DNA from: DAOTVX01 sp034436015
GTDB taxonomy: Bacteria > Chloroflexota > Anaerolineae > Anaerolineales > Villigracilaceae
Assembly: GCA_034436015.1 (NCBI GenBank)
Contig: DAOTWG010000034.1
Span: 1 to 20,273, forward strand
Direction of reading: 5' to 3'
DNA: 20,273 bases
Both the position numbers and the translations under genes were made by a program. Below the pieces are notes generated by a model. That model was not told the DNA's origin. It saw only the letters and a program-made list of their open reading frames with translations, and did no database searches. Shown piece by piece: positions 1 through 7,441 of this stretch (its first letter is position 1; each line of letters begins with the position of its first letter).

Positions 1-72
<72 letters not shown>

Positions 73-77
73 ATTCC

Positions 78-153
78 TGGTGCCGAGAGCCAGAATCGAA
101 CTGGCGACACCGCGATTTTCAGTCGCGTGCTCTACCAACTGAGCTATCTCGGC
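78..153 (-). tRNA. tRNA-Phe (anticodon GAA), CCA encoded
   Basis: Minus-strand cloverleaf with acceptor stem GCCGAGA/TCTCGGC, D arm GCTCAGTTGGTAGAGC, anticodon loop CTGAAAA giving GAA, and T arm with GTTCGATTC. The 3' CCA is encoded (complement of 78-80). It is the first gene of a two-tRNA unit with tRNA-Gly(GCC). Confidence 0.97.
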
Positions 154-179
154 TTGAAACGTCCGGTCAAGCGGAAGCG

Positions 180-208
180 ATTTTACCCGCAGAGAGAGAG
201 ATTGTCAA
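180..208 (-). promoter_or_regulatory. Promoter of the tRNA-Phe/tRNA-Gly unit
   Basis: On the minus strand a perfect -35 TTGACA (203-208) is separated by 17 bp from a -10 TAAAAT (180-185). The -10 lies 26 nt before the 5' end of mature tRNA-Phe. The -35 contains the TGA stop codon of the upstream isopentenyl phosphate kinase gene. The spacing is that of a housekeeping sigma factor; promoter function is inferred. Confidence 0.8.
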
Positions 209-999
209 GCGTGGAGCACGCTCCCTGGCATCTCGCCCAACAGCGCGTGCCGAACGTTGTCTGGCGTTTCCCCGGAGAAAATGACAATTTGTAGCGATGG
301 GATTTCCTGCACCAATTTCAGCATTTGTTCCACTTTGCTCCTCATGCCGCCTGTTACGTCTGTCCCAGCCGATCCGCCTACATGTACGCGTTGAGCAGGG
401 AAAGTCTGCGGGGTGATTTCTTTGATCAGAGAAGCGCGTTGAGGAAAGTTTTCCCAGATTCCCTCTTCCTGTCCGGCCAATAGAATGCGCTCCGGTTTTA
501 ACGCGCGCGCGAGGTAAGCGAACAGAGTTTCCGTGGAGACGATGACGCCGCCTAGAGCCTGATCGAAGACGACATCCCCGTATATCACCGGAATCAGACC
601 GGCCTCTAACGCGGCTTGCAGGTAGTAGAGGTCCCAGATGAAGATTTTCCCCTCGTGCGTAGAAACCGAAGCAACGGGTGGAAAGGCGATGACAGGCAGG
701 TCGGCGCGATGGAGGGCCTCGATCACCAGGCGGTTAAGCGTTGCGGCCTGATACCAGATTTCAGCAAACCCGCGCCAGTCATCGGCTGTTTCTGCCCTGC
801 TGCGAAAACGGTAGTGCTGCGCGGCGGCGTGTCCAAACGAGCCGGAGCCGTGTCCCAGGACGAGGCGTAAGTCGGGACGTTCGCGGCGAGCAGCGGCGAT
901 TTGAGCGGCCAGTTCGTCCAATTTCTCTGGCCTCGGCGTAAAAGGCCGATCCTTCTCGGTAATCAGCGAACCACCCAGTTTCAGGAAGACAAGCGCCAT
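205..999 (-). CDS. Isopentenyl phosphate kinase
   Basis: Cytoplasmic amino-acid-kinase-fold enzyme of 264 aa, the usual length for archaeal-type isopentenyl phosphate kinase, which phosphorylates isopentenyl phosphate to IPP with ATP. Visible motifs: KLGGS (7-11), the glycine-rich GHGSGSFGH (49-57), whose last residue H57 matches the catalytic histidine of the family, GD at 141-142, and DVTGGMRSK (214-222) near the nucleotide site. The family is known from archaea and from Chloroflexota such as Roseiflexus, where it completes an alternative mevalonate pathway. The ATG is preceded by GAGG at a suitable distance. Its stop codon lies inside the -35 box of the downstream tRNA promoter. A polyprenyl diphosphate synthase, a user of IPP, is encoded at 8442-9479. 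The alternative call, an unspecified amino acid kinase, is unlikely given the GSFGH signature. Confidence 0.9.
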   Translation of the reverse strand: MALVFLKLGGSLITEKDRPFTPRPEKLDELAAQIAAARRERPDLRLVLGHGSGSFGHAAAQHYRFRSRAETADDWRGFAEIWYQAATLNRLVIEALHRADLPVIAFPPVASVSTHEGKIFIWDLYYLQAALEAGLIPVIYGDVVFDQALGGVIVSTETLFAYLARALKPERILLAGQEEGIWENFPQRASLIKEITPQTFPAQRVHVGGSAGTDVTGGMRSKVEQMLKLVQEIPSLQIVIFSGETPDNVRHALLGEMPGSVLHA

Positions 1000-1040
1000 G
1001 TCGAACCTCTTGCACGTTCTGGGTTCTCGTTGAGAAGCAG

Positions 1041-1046
1041 TATAAT
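1041..1046 (+). promoter_or_regulatory. -10 box for an apparently leaderless gene
   Basis: A perfect TATAAT ends 7 nt before the ATG at 1054, and no Shine-Dalgarno sequence lies between them. The transcript would start at or within a base of the start codon. No good -35 is seen at 16-18 bp; the nearest TTGCAC (1010-1015) is too far away. Confidence 0.55.
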
Positions 1047-1053
1047 CGAAAAT

Positions 1054-1947
1054 ATGGGACTGGATATCCGCACCGGCGTCATTACGGCCCTGGTCATTTG
1101 CTTACTTTGGGCCCTCTGGTCGTTTATCATCGGCCTGGCCGCCTTGCGGCGAGCAAAATATATCAAATTTTTCCGCATGCGGCGAAGGGAAATCGGGCGC
1201 GGTTGGGCTTCTCTCTTGATCGCCCTGGGTTTATTTGGATTGGCTATTTTTCTCTGGCGTGATGCGGCGCCCTTGGTCTATCGTTTCTATCCTCCCACCG
1301 GCACTCCCTCGCGCACGCCTACGATTACGCTAACCCCTACCGTCACCCTGACGCCTACAATCACCCTTACCCCGACGATCACCAATACACCCTCTGTGAC
1401 TGATACCCCCACTCTCACGCCTACGCCTTTTATTCCCATGGCGGTCGAGATGTTGTTCCAGAGCAATGTGACGCCTGGTCCTGATGCTGTCTTTAGCCCC
1501 TTGCAATTTACCCGGAAAGTGTTCAGAGGACAAGCGGTCAAGCCGGCGCAGGTGTTCGATAATCCGGTCGGTCATCTCTACGCCGTGTTCTCCTACGACA
1601 AGATGTTGCCCGGCGTGCAATGGACGGCACTCTGGTATCATGGCGATAGGCTTGTACATTTCGAGACTAAGCTCTGGGATGGCGGAGTGGGCGGCTGGGG
1701 CTATACCGACTGGAATCCCACGCCGGACCGGTGGCTACCGGGTGTGTATACGGTAATTCTGTTCGTCGGGTTGGATTGGAAGGTCAGCAGTCAGTTTGAG
1801 GTGCGTGGCGAGCCTTTACGGGTGACGTATACGCCTACGATGACGCCGACTCCCAGCCATACACCGCGTCCCACCGATACACGTTGGCCTTCGCCTACGC
1901 CGACCTCTACCGTAACACCGCGCCCGACCCGTACAGCGCGGCCGTGA
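1054..1947 (+). CDS. Membrane-anchored protein with Thr/Pro-rich linkers
   Basis: Protein of 297 aa from the ATG at 1054. The reading frame stays open upstream to an ATG at 901, but that stretch is antisense to the kinase gene and does not look like protein, so I reject it. Two hydrophobic segments (about 8-31 and 51-68) flank a basic loop, making an N-terminal membrane anchor. Residues 84-127 are a low-complexity linker of TPT repeats. Residues 128-252 form a folded region rich in aromatic residues and glycine (WTALWYHGD, GGWGYTDWNP), probably a beta-sandwich outside the membrane. Residues 258-297 are a second Thr/Pro/Arg-rich tail. Such linkers are common in exported proteins of Anaerolineae. 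No enzymatic motif is visible and the function is unknown. It ends 19 bp from the convergent alcohol dehydrogenase gene. Confidence 0.8.
   Translation: MGLDIRTGVITALVICLLWALWSFIIGLAALRRAKYIKFFRMRRREIGRGWASLLIALGLFGLAIFLWRDAAPLVYRFYPPTGTPSRTPTITLTPTVTLTPTITLTPTITNTPSVTDTPTLTPTPFIPMAVEMLFQSNVTPGPDAVFSPLQFTRKVFRGQAVKPAQVFDNPVGHLYAVFSYDKMLPGVQWTALWYHGDRLVHFETKLWDGGVGGWGYTDWNPTPDRWLPGVYTVILFVGLDWKVSSQFEVRGEPLRVTYTPTMTPTPSHTPRPTDTRWPSPTPTSTVTPRPTRTARP
1294..1440 (+). repeat. Degenerate coding repeat for Thr/Pro linker
   Basis: Degenerate tandem units with an ACN-CCN codon core encode TPTITLTPT-type repeats. The DNA copies differ at third positions, so the repetition is kept at protein level. A second, shorter stretch with the same bias encodes the C-terminal tail (about 1825-1944). 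Confidence 0.7.
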
Positions 1948-1966
1948 GGCGCCACGGTTTTCTCGT

Positions 1967-3124
1967 TTAATCGCCTGTAGCAGCAGCGAGGATGGAAAAA
2001 ATCTCCTCCTCATATAACTCGATGGGATTCCCTTGCATGCTGCTGGTCTTTCTGGCTTGCGCGGCAATAGCGGGAAAATCAGAAGGGGTAACGCCGTACA
2101 CGCATAGAGGGGGGACGGAGAGTTCCTCAATCAAGTTGTGTAGCCAGGAAACGGCTTCTTCTGCCTTTGCGTCTGATCGGACGGTCAACCAACGAGCAAT
2201 TTGGGTATACCGTTCTATTGTTGGGGAGTGTGGCGCACGTTGGCGCAGGGCTTTTAGGTTCGTTGCGAAGACGAAAGGAAGGAGGCGACCACAGATTGCG
2301 CCGTGAGGGGCAGGGAACATGCCTCCGATGGGGCTGGCCAAGCCATGCACCGCGCCCAGTCGAGCGTTGGCAAGCGCCATACCGCTGAACAAACTAGCCA
2401 GCGACATGTCCTCGCGTGCGGTCAGGTCGTCGCCGTGATGGTAAGCCCGGCGGAGCGAGCGGGCAGCCCGTTGAATCCCTACGCTACAAAGCGCGTCGGT
2501 CAGGGGGTTGGTCGAGTTCGAGATGAACGGTTCGATGAGCTGTGTGAGAGCGTCGAGGCCGGTACTGGCGGTAACGGCTGGCGGCATGGAGGAGGTCAGC
2601 TGTGGATCCACGATGGCCAGGCGCGGCAACAGAAACGGACTGCGCAGGCTGACCTTGAGGCGTTGCGAAGGGACGGCGAGCACGGCATTACGTGTCACTT
2701 CTGCTCCGGTGCCGGCGGTGGTGGGGATGGCGATACAGGGGGCAGCGGGCGTGTGCAGTGGGCGACCTTGTCCAACGACTTCCAGATAGTCGTAGATATC
2801 GCCGGGGTTGGTCAGTAGCGCAGAAACGGCCTTGGCGGTGTCGAGCGAGGATCCGCCTCCGAAACCGATGAGTAGATCGCTCTTCTCCTCTTTTGCTTTG
2901 TGCGCAGCCAGCACAACACCGTCCACATCTGGCTCCCCCTGTACAACCCAAGATACTACCCGAATGCCGGCTTGCTGCAATTCAGCGAACAACAGGGCGG
3001 CGCGTTCGAGCGAATCAACGATGACAAAGGCGCGCTGGCCCAAGGCAGGAGCCAAGGCAAACACCTCTCTTAACGTGCCGGGGCCAAAGAGAATACGCTG
3101 CGCGGTGGCGAACTCGAAACGCAT
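1967..3124 (-). CDS. Iron-containing (group III) alcohol dehydrogenase
   Basis: Cytoplasmic NAD(P)-dependent oxidoreductase of 385 aa, normal for the Fe-ADH family. The N-terminal dinucleotide-binding half carries GFGGGSSLDTAKA (87-99) and TTAGTGAEVT (135-144). The helical C-terminal half carries the metal-site motifs: D191 in LDALTQLIEPF, H260 in AVHGLASPIGG and H274 in PHGAICG. Canonical members have a histidine four residues after the first Asp; here it is Gln195. I believe this DALTQ form occurs in a known branch of the family, but metal identity and substrate cannot be read from sequence. The ATG overlaps the stop of the upstream monooxygenase-fold gene by one base (TAATG), which indicates translational coupling and a shared task, perhaps reduction or detoxification of a small carbonyl compound. 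That role is inference. Confidence 0.9.
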   Translation of the reverse strand: MRFEFATAQRILFGPGTLREVFALAPALGQRAFVIVDSLERAALLFAELQQAGIRVVSWVVQGEPDVDGVVLAAHKAKEEKSDLLIGFGGGSSLDTAKAVSALLTNPGDIYDYLEVVGQGRPLHTPAAPCIAIPTTAGTGAEVTRNAVLAVPSQRLKVSLRSPFLLPRLAIVDPQLTSSMPPAVTASTGLDALTQLIEPFISNSTNPLTDALCSVGIQRAARSLRRAYHHGDDLTAREDMSLASLFSGMALANARLGAVHGLASPIGGMFPAPHGAICGRLLPFVFATNLKALRQRAPHSPTIERYTQIARWLTVRSDAKAEEAVSWLHNLIEELSVPPLCVYGVTPSDFPAIAAQARKTSSMQGNPIELYEEEIFSILAAATGD

Positions 3125-3429
3125 TACCAGCCCGTGTCAGTAGGAAAGACATTTGTGAAGCGCACGCTGTAGCGCGGCTCGGCCATCATCGATTCCACGC
3201 TATCGCGCCAGACTTTGTAGTGAGCGGTCTCTTTGTGTTTTGCTGCGTCCTCTGGCGAGCGATAGACTTCGACTAGGATGAAGCGCGTTGGGTCGTCTTG
3301 CTGTTGTAAGACGTCGAAGCGGGCGACGCCCGGTTCCTGAACGCTTTTGCGGGCATTCTCCAGGGTGGCTTTCTTGAAGGCTTCCACTTTATCTGGATGT
3401 GTGTGAACGTGAACATGAACAATAAACAT
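3124..3429 (-). CDS. Antibiotic biosynthesis monooxygenase (ABM) domain protein
   Basis: Small protein of 101 aa with the dimeric alpha/beta ferredoxin-like ABM fold. Visible features are an N-terminal strand MFIVHVHVHTHPDKVEAF, the central pattern RFDVLQQQDDPTRFILVEVY, and the helix-strand end with HKETAHYKVW. This pattern is typical of the YgiN/LsrG group of cofactor-free monooxygenases or isomerases, whose substrates vary widely. The ATG is preceded by GAGGAG at a suitable distance. The stop overlaps the start of the Fe-type alcohol dehydrogenase (TAATG), so the two are almost certainly co-translated. The gap to the upstream spermidine-synthase-like gene is 69 bp. No substrate can be assigned. 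Confidence 0.85.
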   Translation of the reverse strand: MFIVHVHVHTHPDKVEAFKKATLENARKSVQEPGVARFDVLQQQDDPTRFILVEVYRSPEDAAKHKETAHYKVWRDSVESMMAEPRYSVRFTNVFPTDTGW

Positions 3430-3498
3430 AGGCGACTCCTCAGCGAAGATTCATCAAGAGGCTCAATGAAGTTATACCACTCGAACGCGGCGTAGGCG

Positions 3499-5079
3499 TT
3501 AATTTTCTCCCTGTAAAAGGTAATCCAGAATCATGTCATGGGTAATCCACTCAATGGGGGCCCGATCGTCGGTGAAAATCATCGTCGAGGAAGGTTCTGG
3601 CTGTAAGTTGAGAAGGGTAATTTGCATTGCATGCACCAGCAAGGGGTGAACATCACGGCGGGCGGAGAGCGCTATCAGGTTCTGCATGAAATCAGCCAAG
3701 GTGGTGGGTTGCAGCGTGGCATAAATCATCGAGTTGAACGTGCCCGGCACATCCATGACATAGATGCTGGGGAACAGGGTACGGATGGTCGTCGCCAGGC
3801 CGTCAATCAGACGGCGGTCCTTGGCCGTGTGTCCTACGTTGATGACCAGCGTGCCATTCGGTTGCAAATGTTCGGCGACGATCTGGAAGAATTCAACGGT
3901 GGTCAAATGGGGCGGAATGTAGGGGGGGCGGTAGGCGTCAACGCAAATGAGATCATAGCGGTAAGGGCTTTCCGAGAGTCCCCAACGTGCATCTTGTACC
4001 AGGATATTCAGGTTGGGCAGGTTCAGACCAAAATACCGTTGACCGACGGCAATAATATGTGGATCGATTTCATAGCCGTCAATCACAACGTTGGGGAAGA
4101 CAGCGGCGGCCTGTCGGGCAGTGGTGCCGGCGGCGAGTCCCAGAATAGCGATGCGCGAGATGGTTTCGGGGTCTTGATTGGGATAGAAGAAGGGTCCTAC
4201 GAGGAATTGCTGCCAGGGACCGCCAAACTCAAGAGAATTGGGCTTGTAGATGGAGTGTATCCCTTGCCCTTCATTCAAGCGGAGATAACGGGCGCCATCG
4301 CGCTCGATCACCTGAATGTAATTATAGGCCGACTCGCTTTCGTAAATCTGCCCTGGCGTAGCCTTGATGGCGCGATTCCGATTCCACAGCGCCAGCGCGA
4401 GGAGAATGCTCAGCATCAGCAGACAGATCGAGGCGCGCCGTTGCTTTCCATCCAGTATAAGACCCACGCCGGCTACGATCAGCAACAGGCTGCTGAACAG
4501 CAAGAACGTTCTCGCTGTGCCAATCGTGGGGATGAACACAAGGGTAGGCAGGAATACGCCGAGGAAGGAGCCCAGAGTGGAAACGCCATAAATCATACCG
4601 GCGTCTCTCCCGCTGCGCTCGGGTGCACGGAGCACGAGACGAATGACAAAGGGCGAGATGACTCCTAGGAGGGTAACAGGAGCGGTGAACAGAATCAGGA
4701 CGCTGACGAACGCGCCTACTAGAATGCCAAGCTGTAGTTTGTCGAACGCATCGGCGGCCAAACGAAGTACAGGACCGGACAAGGATGGGACGATTCCCAG
4801 CGTGAAGGCGGCCCAGGCCAGGATCGAATACATGGTGTGGGGGTAAGGCGAGCGGTCAGCCCAGCGTCCGCCCAGAAAGTAACCGGCGGTCAGGTAAAGC
4901 AAAATCAGGCCGATGATCGCCGCCCAGACTAGGTTCGAGGTTCCGAAGACGTTTCCAAGCAGGCGCGAGGCGCCGAATTCGGCCGCCAGTGAAGTCATGC
5001 CGGAGACGAAAACAGTGAAGTAGAGATAGGGGACAGGATGCCTGTTGCAAGCCGGTTGAGGGGAGAAGGGAGCGGTCAT
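3499..5079 (-). CDS. Membrane-bound spermidine-synthase-like protein (MFS-type fusion)
   Basis: Fusion protein of 526 aa. Residues about 18-232 hold around seven hydrophobic segments with an MFS-like loop (GRWADRSPYP, 71-80). Residues about 245-510 form a Rossmann methyltransferase-like domain of the spermidine synthase type: motif I ILGLAAGTTARQ (312-323), the acidic GYEIDP (335-340), QDAR (362-365) and VDAYRP (380-385). True aminopropyltransferases usually read D-x-S-D-P at the last motif. Here the first Asp is kept but the second is Arg, so polyamine synthesis should not be assumed. Such fusions are frequent in bacteria and mostly uncharacterised. The start ATG overlaps the hisF stop (ATGA), implying coupling. 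There is no strong Shine-Dalgarno of its own, which fits re-initiation. Confidence 0.86.
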   Translation of the reverse strand: MTAPFSPQPACNRHPVPYLYFTVFVSGMTSLAAEFGASRLLGNVFGTSNLVWAAIIGLILLYLTAGYFLGGRWADRSPYPHTMYSILAWAAFTLGIVPSLSGPVLRLAADAFDKLQLGILVGAFVSVLILFTAPVTLLGVISPFVIRLVLRAPERSGRDAGMIYGVSTLGSFLGVFLPTLVFIPTIGTARTFLLFSSLLLIVAGVGLILDGKQRRASICLLMLSILLALALWNRNRAIKATPGQIYESESAYNYIQVIERDGARYLRLNEGQGIHSIYKPNSLEFGGPWQQFLVGPFFYPNQDPETISRIAILGLAAGTTARQAAAVFPNVVIDGYEIDPHIIAVGQRYFGLNLPNLNILVQDARWGLSESPYRYDLICVDAYRPPYIPPHLTTVEFFQIVAEHLQPNGTLVINVGHTAKDRRLIDGLATTIRTLFPSIYVMDVPGTFNSMIYATLQPTTLADFMQNLIALSARRDVHPLLVHAMQITLLNLQPEPSSTMIFTDDRAPIEWITHDMILDYLLQGEN

Positions 5080-5873
5080 GATTGCGATGACAAGGGTTGG
5101 ACTAGACGGATGGGGAGTCCTTTGGCAGCGAGGTATTCTTTGATTTCCCGGACGGTGTACTCGCTGTAGTGGAGAATGGAGGCGACCAGCGCGGCGTCGG
5201 CTTTACCTTCTGTCAGCACTTGGTAAAGGTGTTCGGGGTGACCACCGCCCCCCGAGGCAATGACCGGGATGCTAACCGTCTCGGCGACGAGTCGGGTCAG
5301 GCGCAGTTCGTAGCCTTCTTTTGTGCCATCGGCATCCATCGAATTGACGACCAACTCGCCGGCGCCCAATGCTTCCCCGCGCTTTGCCCATTCGATAGCG
5401 TCCAATCCCATGGGCAAGCGTCCGCCATTGATGACGATTTCGTAACCGGATGGAATCGCGCGGCTGGGCGGTACGCGGCGGACATCCATCGAGAGCACGA
5501 CGGCCTGGGAGCCGAAGGCGCGCGCGGCCTCGGCGATGAGCGCCGGCCGGCGCACGGCAGCCGAGTTGACGTTCACCTTCTCCGCTCCGGCCAGCAATAC
5601 GCGATGGCAATCCTCGACGGTGCGTAGCCCACCGCCGACGGAGAAAGGGATGAACACTTGGGCGGCGACGCGCTCCACTATGTCAATCATGATGGCGCGA
5701 TTGTCGCTTGAGGCTGTGATATCGTACAGCACCAGTTCGTCCAGGCCATCCTCGTAATACTTTTTTGCTTGGATGACGGGGTCGCCAATGTCTTTCGTGT
5801 CCACGAAGCGCACACTCTTGGCCAACTTACCATCACGCACATCCAGGCAGGCGATGATGCGTTTACTCAACAT
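5076..5873 (-). CDS. hisF: Imidazole glycerol phosphate synthase subunit HisF
   Basis: Cyclase subunit of histidine biosynthesis, 265 aa, a (beta/alpha)8 barrel. With glutaminase HisH it converts PRFAR plus ammonia to IGP and AICAR. Both catalytic aspartates sit at the standard numbers: D11 in RIIACLDVRDG and D130 in VLSMDVRR. Also present are the phosphate-binding FSVGGGLRT (77-85), SMDADGTKEGY and IASGGGG. The ATG is preceded by GGAGGA. HisH and the other his genes are absent from the window, so hisF is separate from any his operon here; it heads a unit with the membrane spermidine-synthase-like gene, joined by a 4-bp ATGA overlap. A HisF paralogue from sugar biosynthesis is possible, but all key residues are canonical. 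Confidence 0.93.
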   Translation of the reverse strand: MLSKRIIACLDVRDGKLAKSVRFVDTKDIGDPVIQAKKYYEDGLDELVLYDITASSDNRAIMIDIVERVAAQVFIPFSVGGGLRTVEDCHRVLLAGAEKVNVNSAAVRRPALIAEAARAFGSQAVVLSMDVRRVPPSRAIPSGYEIVINGGRLPMGLDAIEWAKRGEALGAGELVVNSMDADGTKEGYELRLTRLVAETVSIPVIASGGGGHPEHLYQVLTEGKADAALVASILHYSEYTVREIKEYLAAKGLPIRLVQPLSSQS

Positions 5874-5918
5874 GAACTTCCTCCGGTCTGCGCGACAGGT
5901 TCGGACGGTTGTTGTCTA

Positions 5919-5924
5919 ATTATA
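5919..5924 (-). promoter_or_regulatory. Candidate -10 box for hisF
   Basis: Minus-strand TATAAT about 45 nt upstream of the hisF ATG. No good -35 hexamer is found at 16-18 bp, so this is a partial promoter call. Confidence 0.4.
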
Positions 5925-5936
5925 GTATTAATGCTA

Positions 5937-5965
5937 TTGACTTTCCCACCCCTTTTCCTTACAAT
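5937..5965 (+). promoter_or_regulatory. kamA promoter
   Basis: TTGACT (5937-5942), exactly 17 bp of pyrimidine-rich spacer, then TACAAT (5960-5965). It predicts a start near 5972 and a leader of about 97 nt before the kamA ATG. Divergent from hisF; the two promoters lie back to back in the 195-bp gap. Confidence 0.7.
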
Positions 5966-6068
5966 AGCATCGAACTTTTCGAGAGCGTTGAAGCGCTTTT
6001 GATTGCGGGCGCGGAGGAATGTTGTTTACTTCCGACACGCGCTCGATTTCTGACATCAGGAGATTCGA

Positions 6069-7397
6069 ATGACCTTCCCTTTCCCGTCAAAACGAGCATC
6101 GGTGTTTGCCTCTGTGCCCGATGAGCAGTGGTGCGATTGGCGGTGGCAGTTGAGTCGCCGCCTGAACACTGTTGAGGAGATTGAGAGGGTGCTTCCTCTG
6201 ACGGATTCCGAACGCAAGGCCCTGAGCGCCGGCGGCCTTTTTCGTGTGGATATAACACCCTATTTCATTTCTCTGATTGATCCGAATGACCCAGACGACC
6301 CTATTCGTAAACAGGTGATTCCCACCGAGCACGAAATGATACCTTTTACAGCCATGATGGAGGATTCGCTAGCGGAGGATTCTCACTCGCCGGTGCCCGG
6401 TCTTGTCCATCGCTATCCGGATCGTGTTCTCATGCTGGTCACAACGCAATGCGCTTCCTACTGCCGTTACTGCACGCGGGCGCGCATTGTCGGCGATCCT
6501 AAAGCGACTTTCAGTCGCCAGGAATTGGAAGCCCAGATCGAATATATTCGCCGCACGCCTCAGGTACGCGATGTGTTGCTTTCGGGTGGGGATCCATTGG
6601 TCATTGCTCCTCAAGTTCTCGAGGAGATCTTAACCCGCCTGCGCGAGATACCCCATGTAGAAATCTTGCGCATTGGGACGCGCGTTCCCGTGTTTTTGCC
6701 CATGCGGGTTACGCGTGAACTGACGGATATGTTGCAACGGTTTCATCCGCTCTGGGTGAACATTCATGTCAATCATCCGAACGAAATCACGCAGGAGCTG
6801 GCCGAAGCCTGTGATCGGCTCAGTCGCGCCGGCATTCCGTTGGGGAATCAGTCGGTCTTGCTGGCCGGCATCAATGACAATGTACATGTCCAACGCAAAC
6901 TGGTACAGGACCTGGTGCGTATTCGTGTCCGTCCGTATTATCTCTACCAATGCGATTTAGTGCCGGGCGCCGGCCATTTTCGCACTCCGGTTGCCAAAGG
7001 CATCGAAATCATGGAGGGATTGCGCGGGCATACTTCTGGCTTCGCTGTCCCGACATATGTGGTGGATGCGCCTGGCGGCGGCGGCAAGATTCCGCTCGCA
7101 CCGAATTATCTCCTCGCGATGTCAGATCATCGGGTGGTGTTACGTAACTTCGAGGGCTACATTACCACTTACGAAGAGCCGGTGGATTACCTGCCACAAA
7201 GGACGGCTCGGTATACTGCCCCGAAGCGTCCTGAGCCTGGACAGGAAGGGATCACGGCTTTGTTGGATGGTGAGCGAATGTTCATCAAACCGGAGGGCTT
7301 TGATGAAATCCATGAGCGTGGGGGCAAGCGTCATCGTTTGAAAGACGAGAAGAAAGGGGAACCGCTGGATATCGGCGTGAACAAGGGCGGCCGGTAG
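6069..7397 (+). CDS. kamA: Lysine 2,3-aminomutase family protein (KamA), zinc-site cysteines missing
   Basis: Radical-SAM, PLP-dependent enzyme of 442 aa, interconverting L-lysine and L-beta-lysine in the classical family. The [4Fe-4S] motif CASYCRYC gives C128, C132 and C135. GGDPL is at 173-177. D296 (QCDLVPG) and D333 (VVDAPGGGGK) match the two aspartates that hold the lysine epsilon-amino group in the clostridial enzyme, and K340 matches its PLP lysine. These favour lysine over glutamate as substrate. The structural zinc site is absent: the position of clostridial C268 is N271, and the C-terminal CxCxxC segment is replaced by PQRTARYTAPK (376-386). A basic C-terminal tail follows. The ATG has CAGGAGA upstream. 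It is followed after 44 bp by an aldo/keto reductase. There is no beta-lysine acetyltransferase (ablB) nearby, so osmolyte synthesis versus lysine catabolism is open. Confidence 0.88.
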   Translation: MTFPFPSKRASVFASVPDEQWCDWRWQLSRRLNTVEEIERVLPLTDSERKALSAGGLFRVDITPYFISLIDPNDPDDPIRKQVIPTEHEMIPFTAMMEDSLAEDSHSPVPGLVHRYPDRVLMLVTTQCASYCRYCTRARIVGDPKATFSRQELEAQIEYIRRTPQVRDVLLSGGDPLVIAPQVLEEILTRLREIPHVEILRIGTRVPVFLPMRVTRELTDMLQRFHPLWVNIHVNHPNEITQELAEACDRLSRAGIPLGNQSVLLAGINDNVHVQRKLVQDLVRIRVRPYYLYQCDLVPGAGHFRTPVAKGIEIMEGLRGHTSGFAVPTYVVDAPGGGGKIPLAPNYLLAMSDHRVVLRNFEGYITTYEEPVDYLPQRTARYTAPKRPEPGQEGITALLDGERMFIKPEGFDEIHERGGKRHRLKDEKKGEPLDIGVNKGGR

Positions 7398-7441
7398 AGC
7401 ATCCTTCCTCTTCTCGCCTTATTTGCGTTCAGGAGGCGAAC

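Noticed and set aside
1010..1046. TTGCAC paired with TATAAT as a full promoter for the Thr/Pro-linker gene
   Set aside because: The spacer would be 25 bp, too long for a housekeeping sigma factor. Only the -10 is kept.
901..1053. Upstream extension of the Thr/Pro-linker protein to an ATG at 901
   Set aside because: It would overlap the divergent kinase gene, and the translated residues look like antisense. The -10 box at 1041-1046 supports the start at 1054.
1294..1440. Tandem repeat resembling a CRISPR or satellite array
   Set aside because: Units are in frame, degenerate at third codon positions and encode a Thr/Pro linker. There are no conserved repeats with unique spacers.
3622..4668. 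348-codon plus-strand open frame
   Set aside because: It is antisense to the spermidine-synthase-like gene, which has clear domains. The composition and lack of motifs mark it as a shadow.
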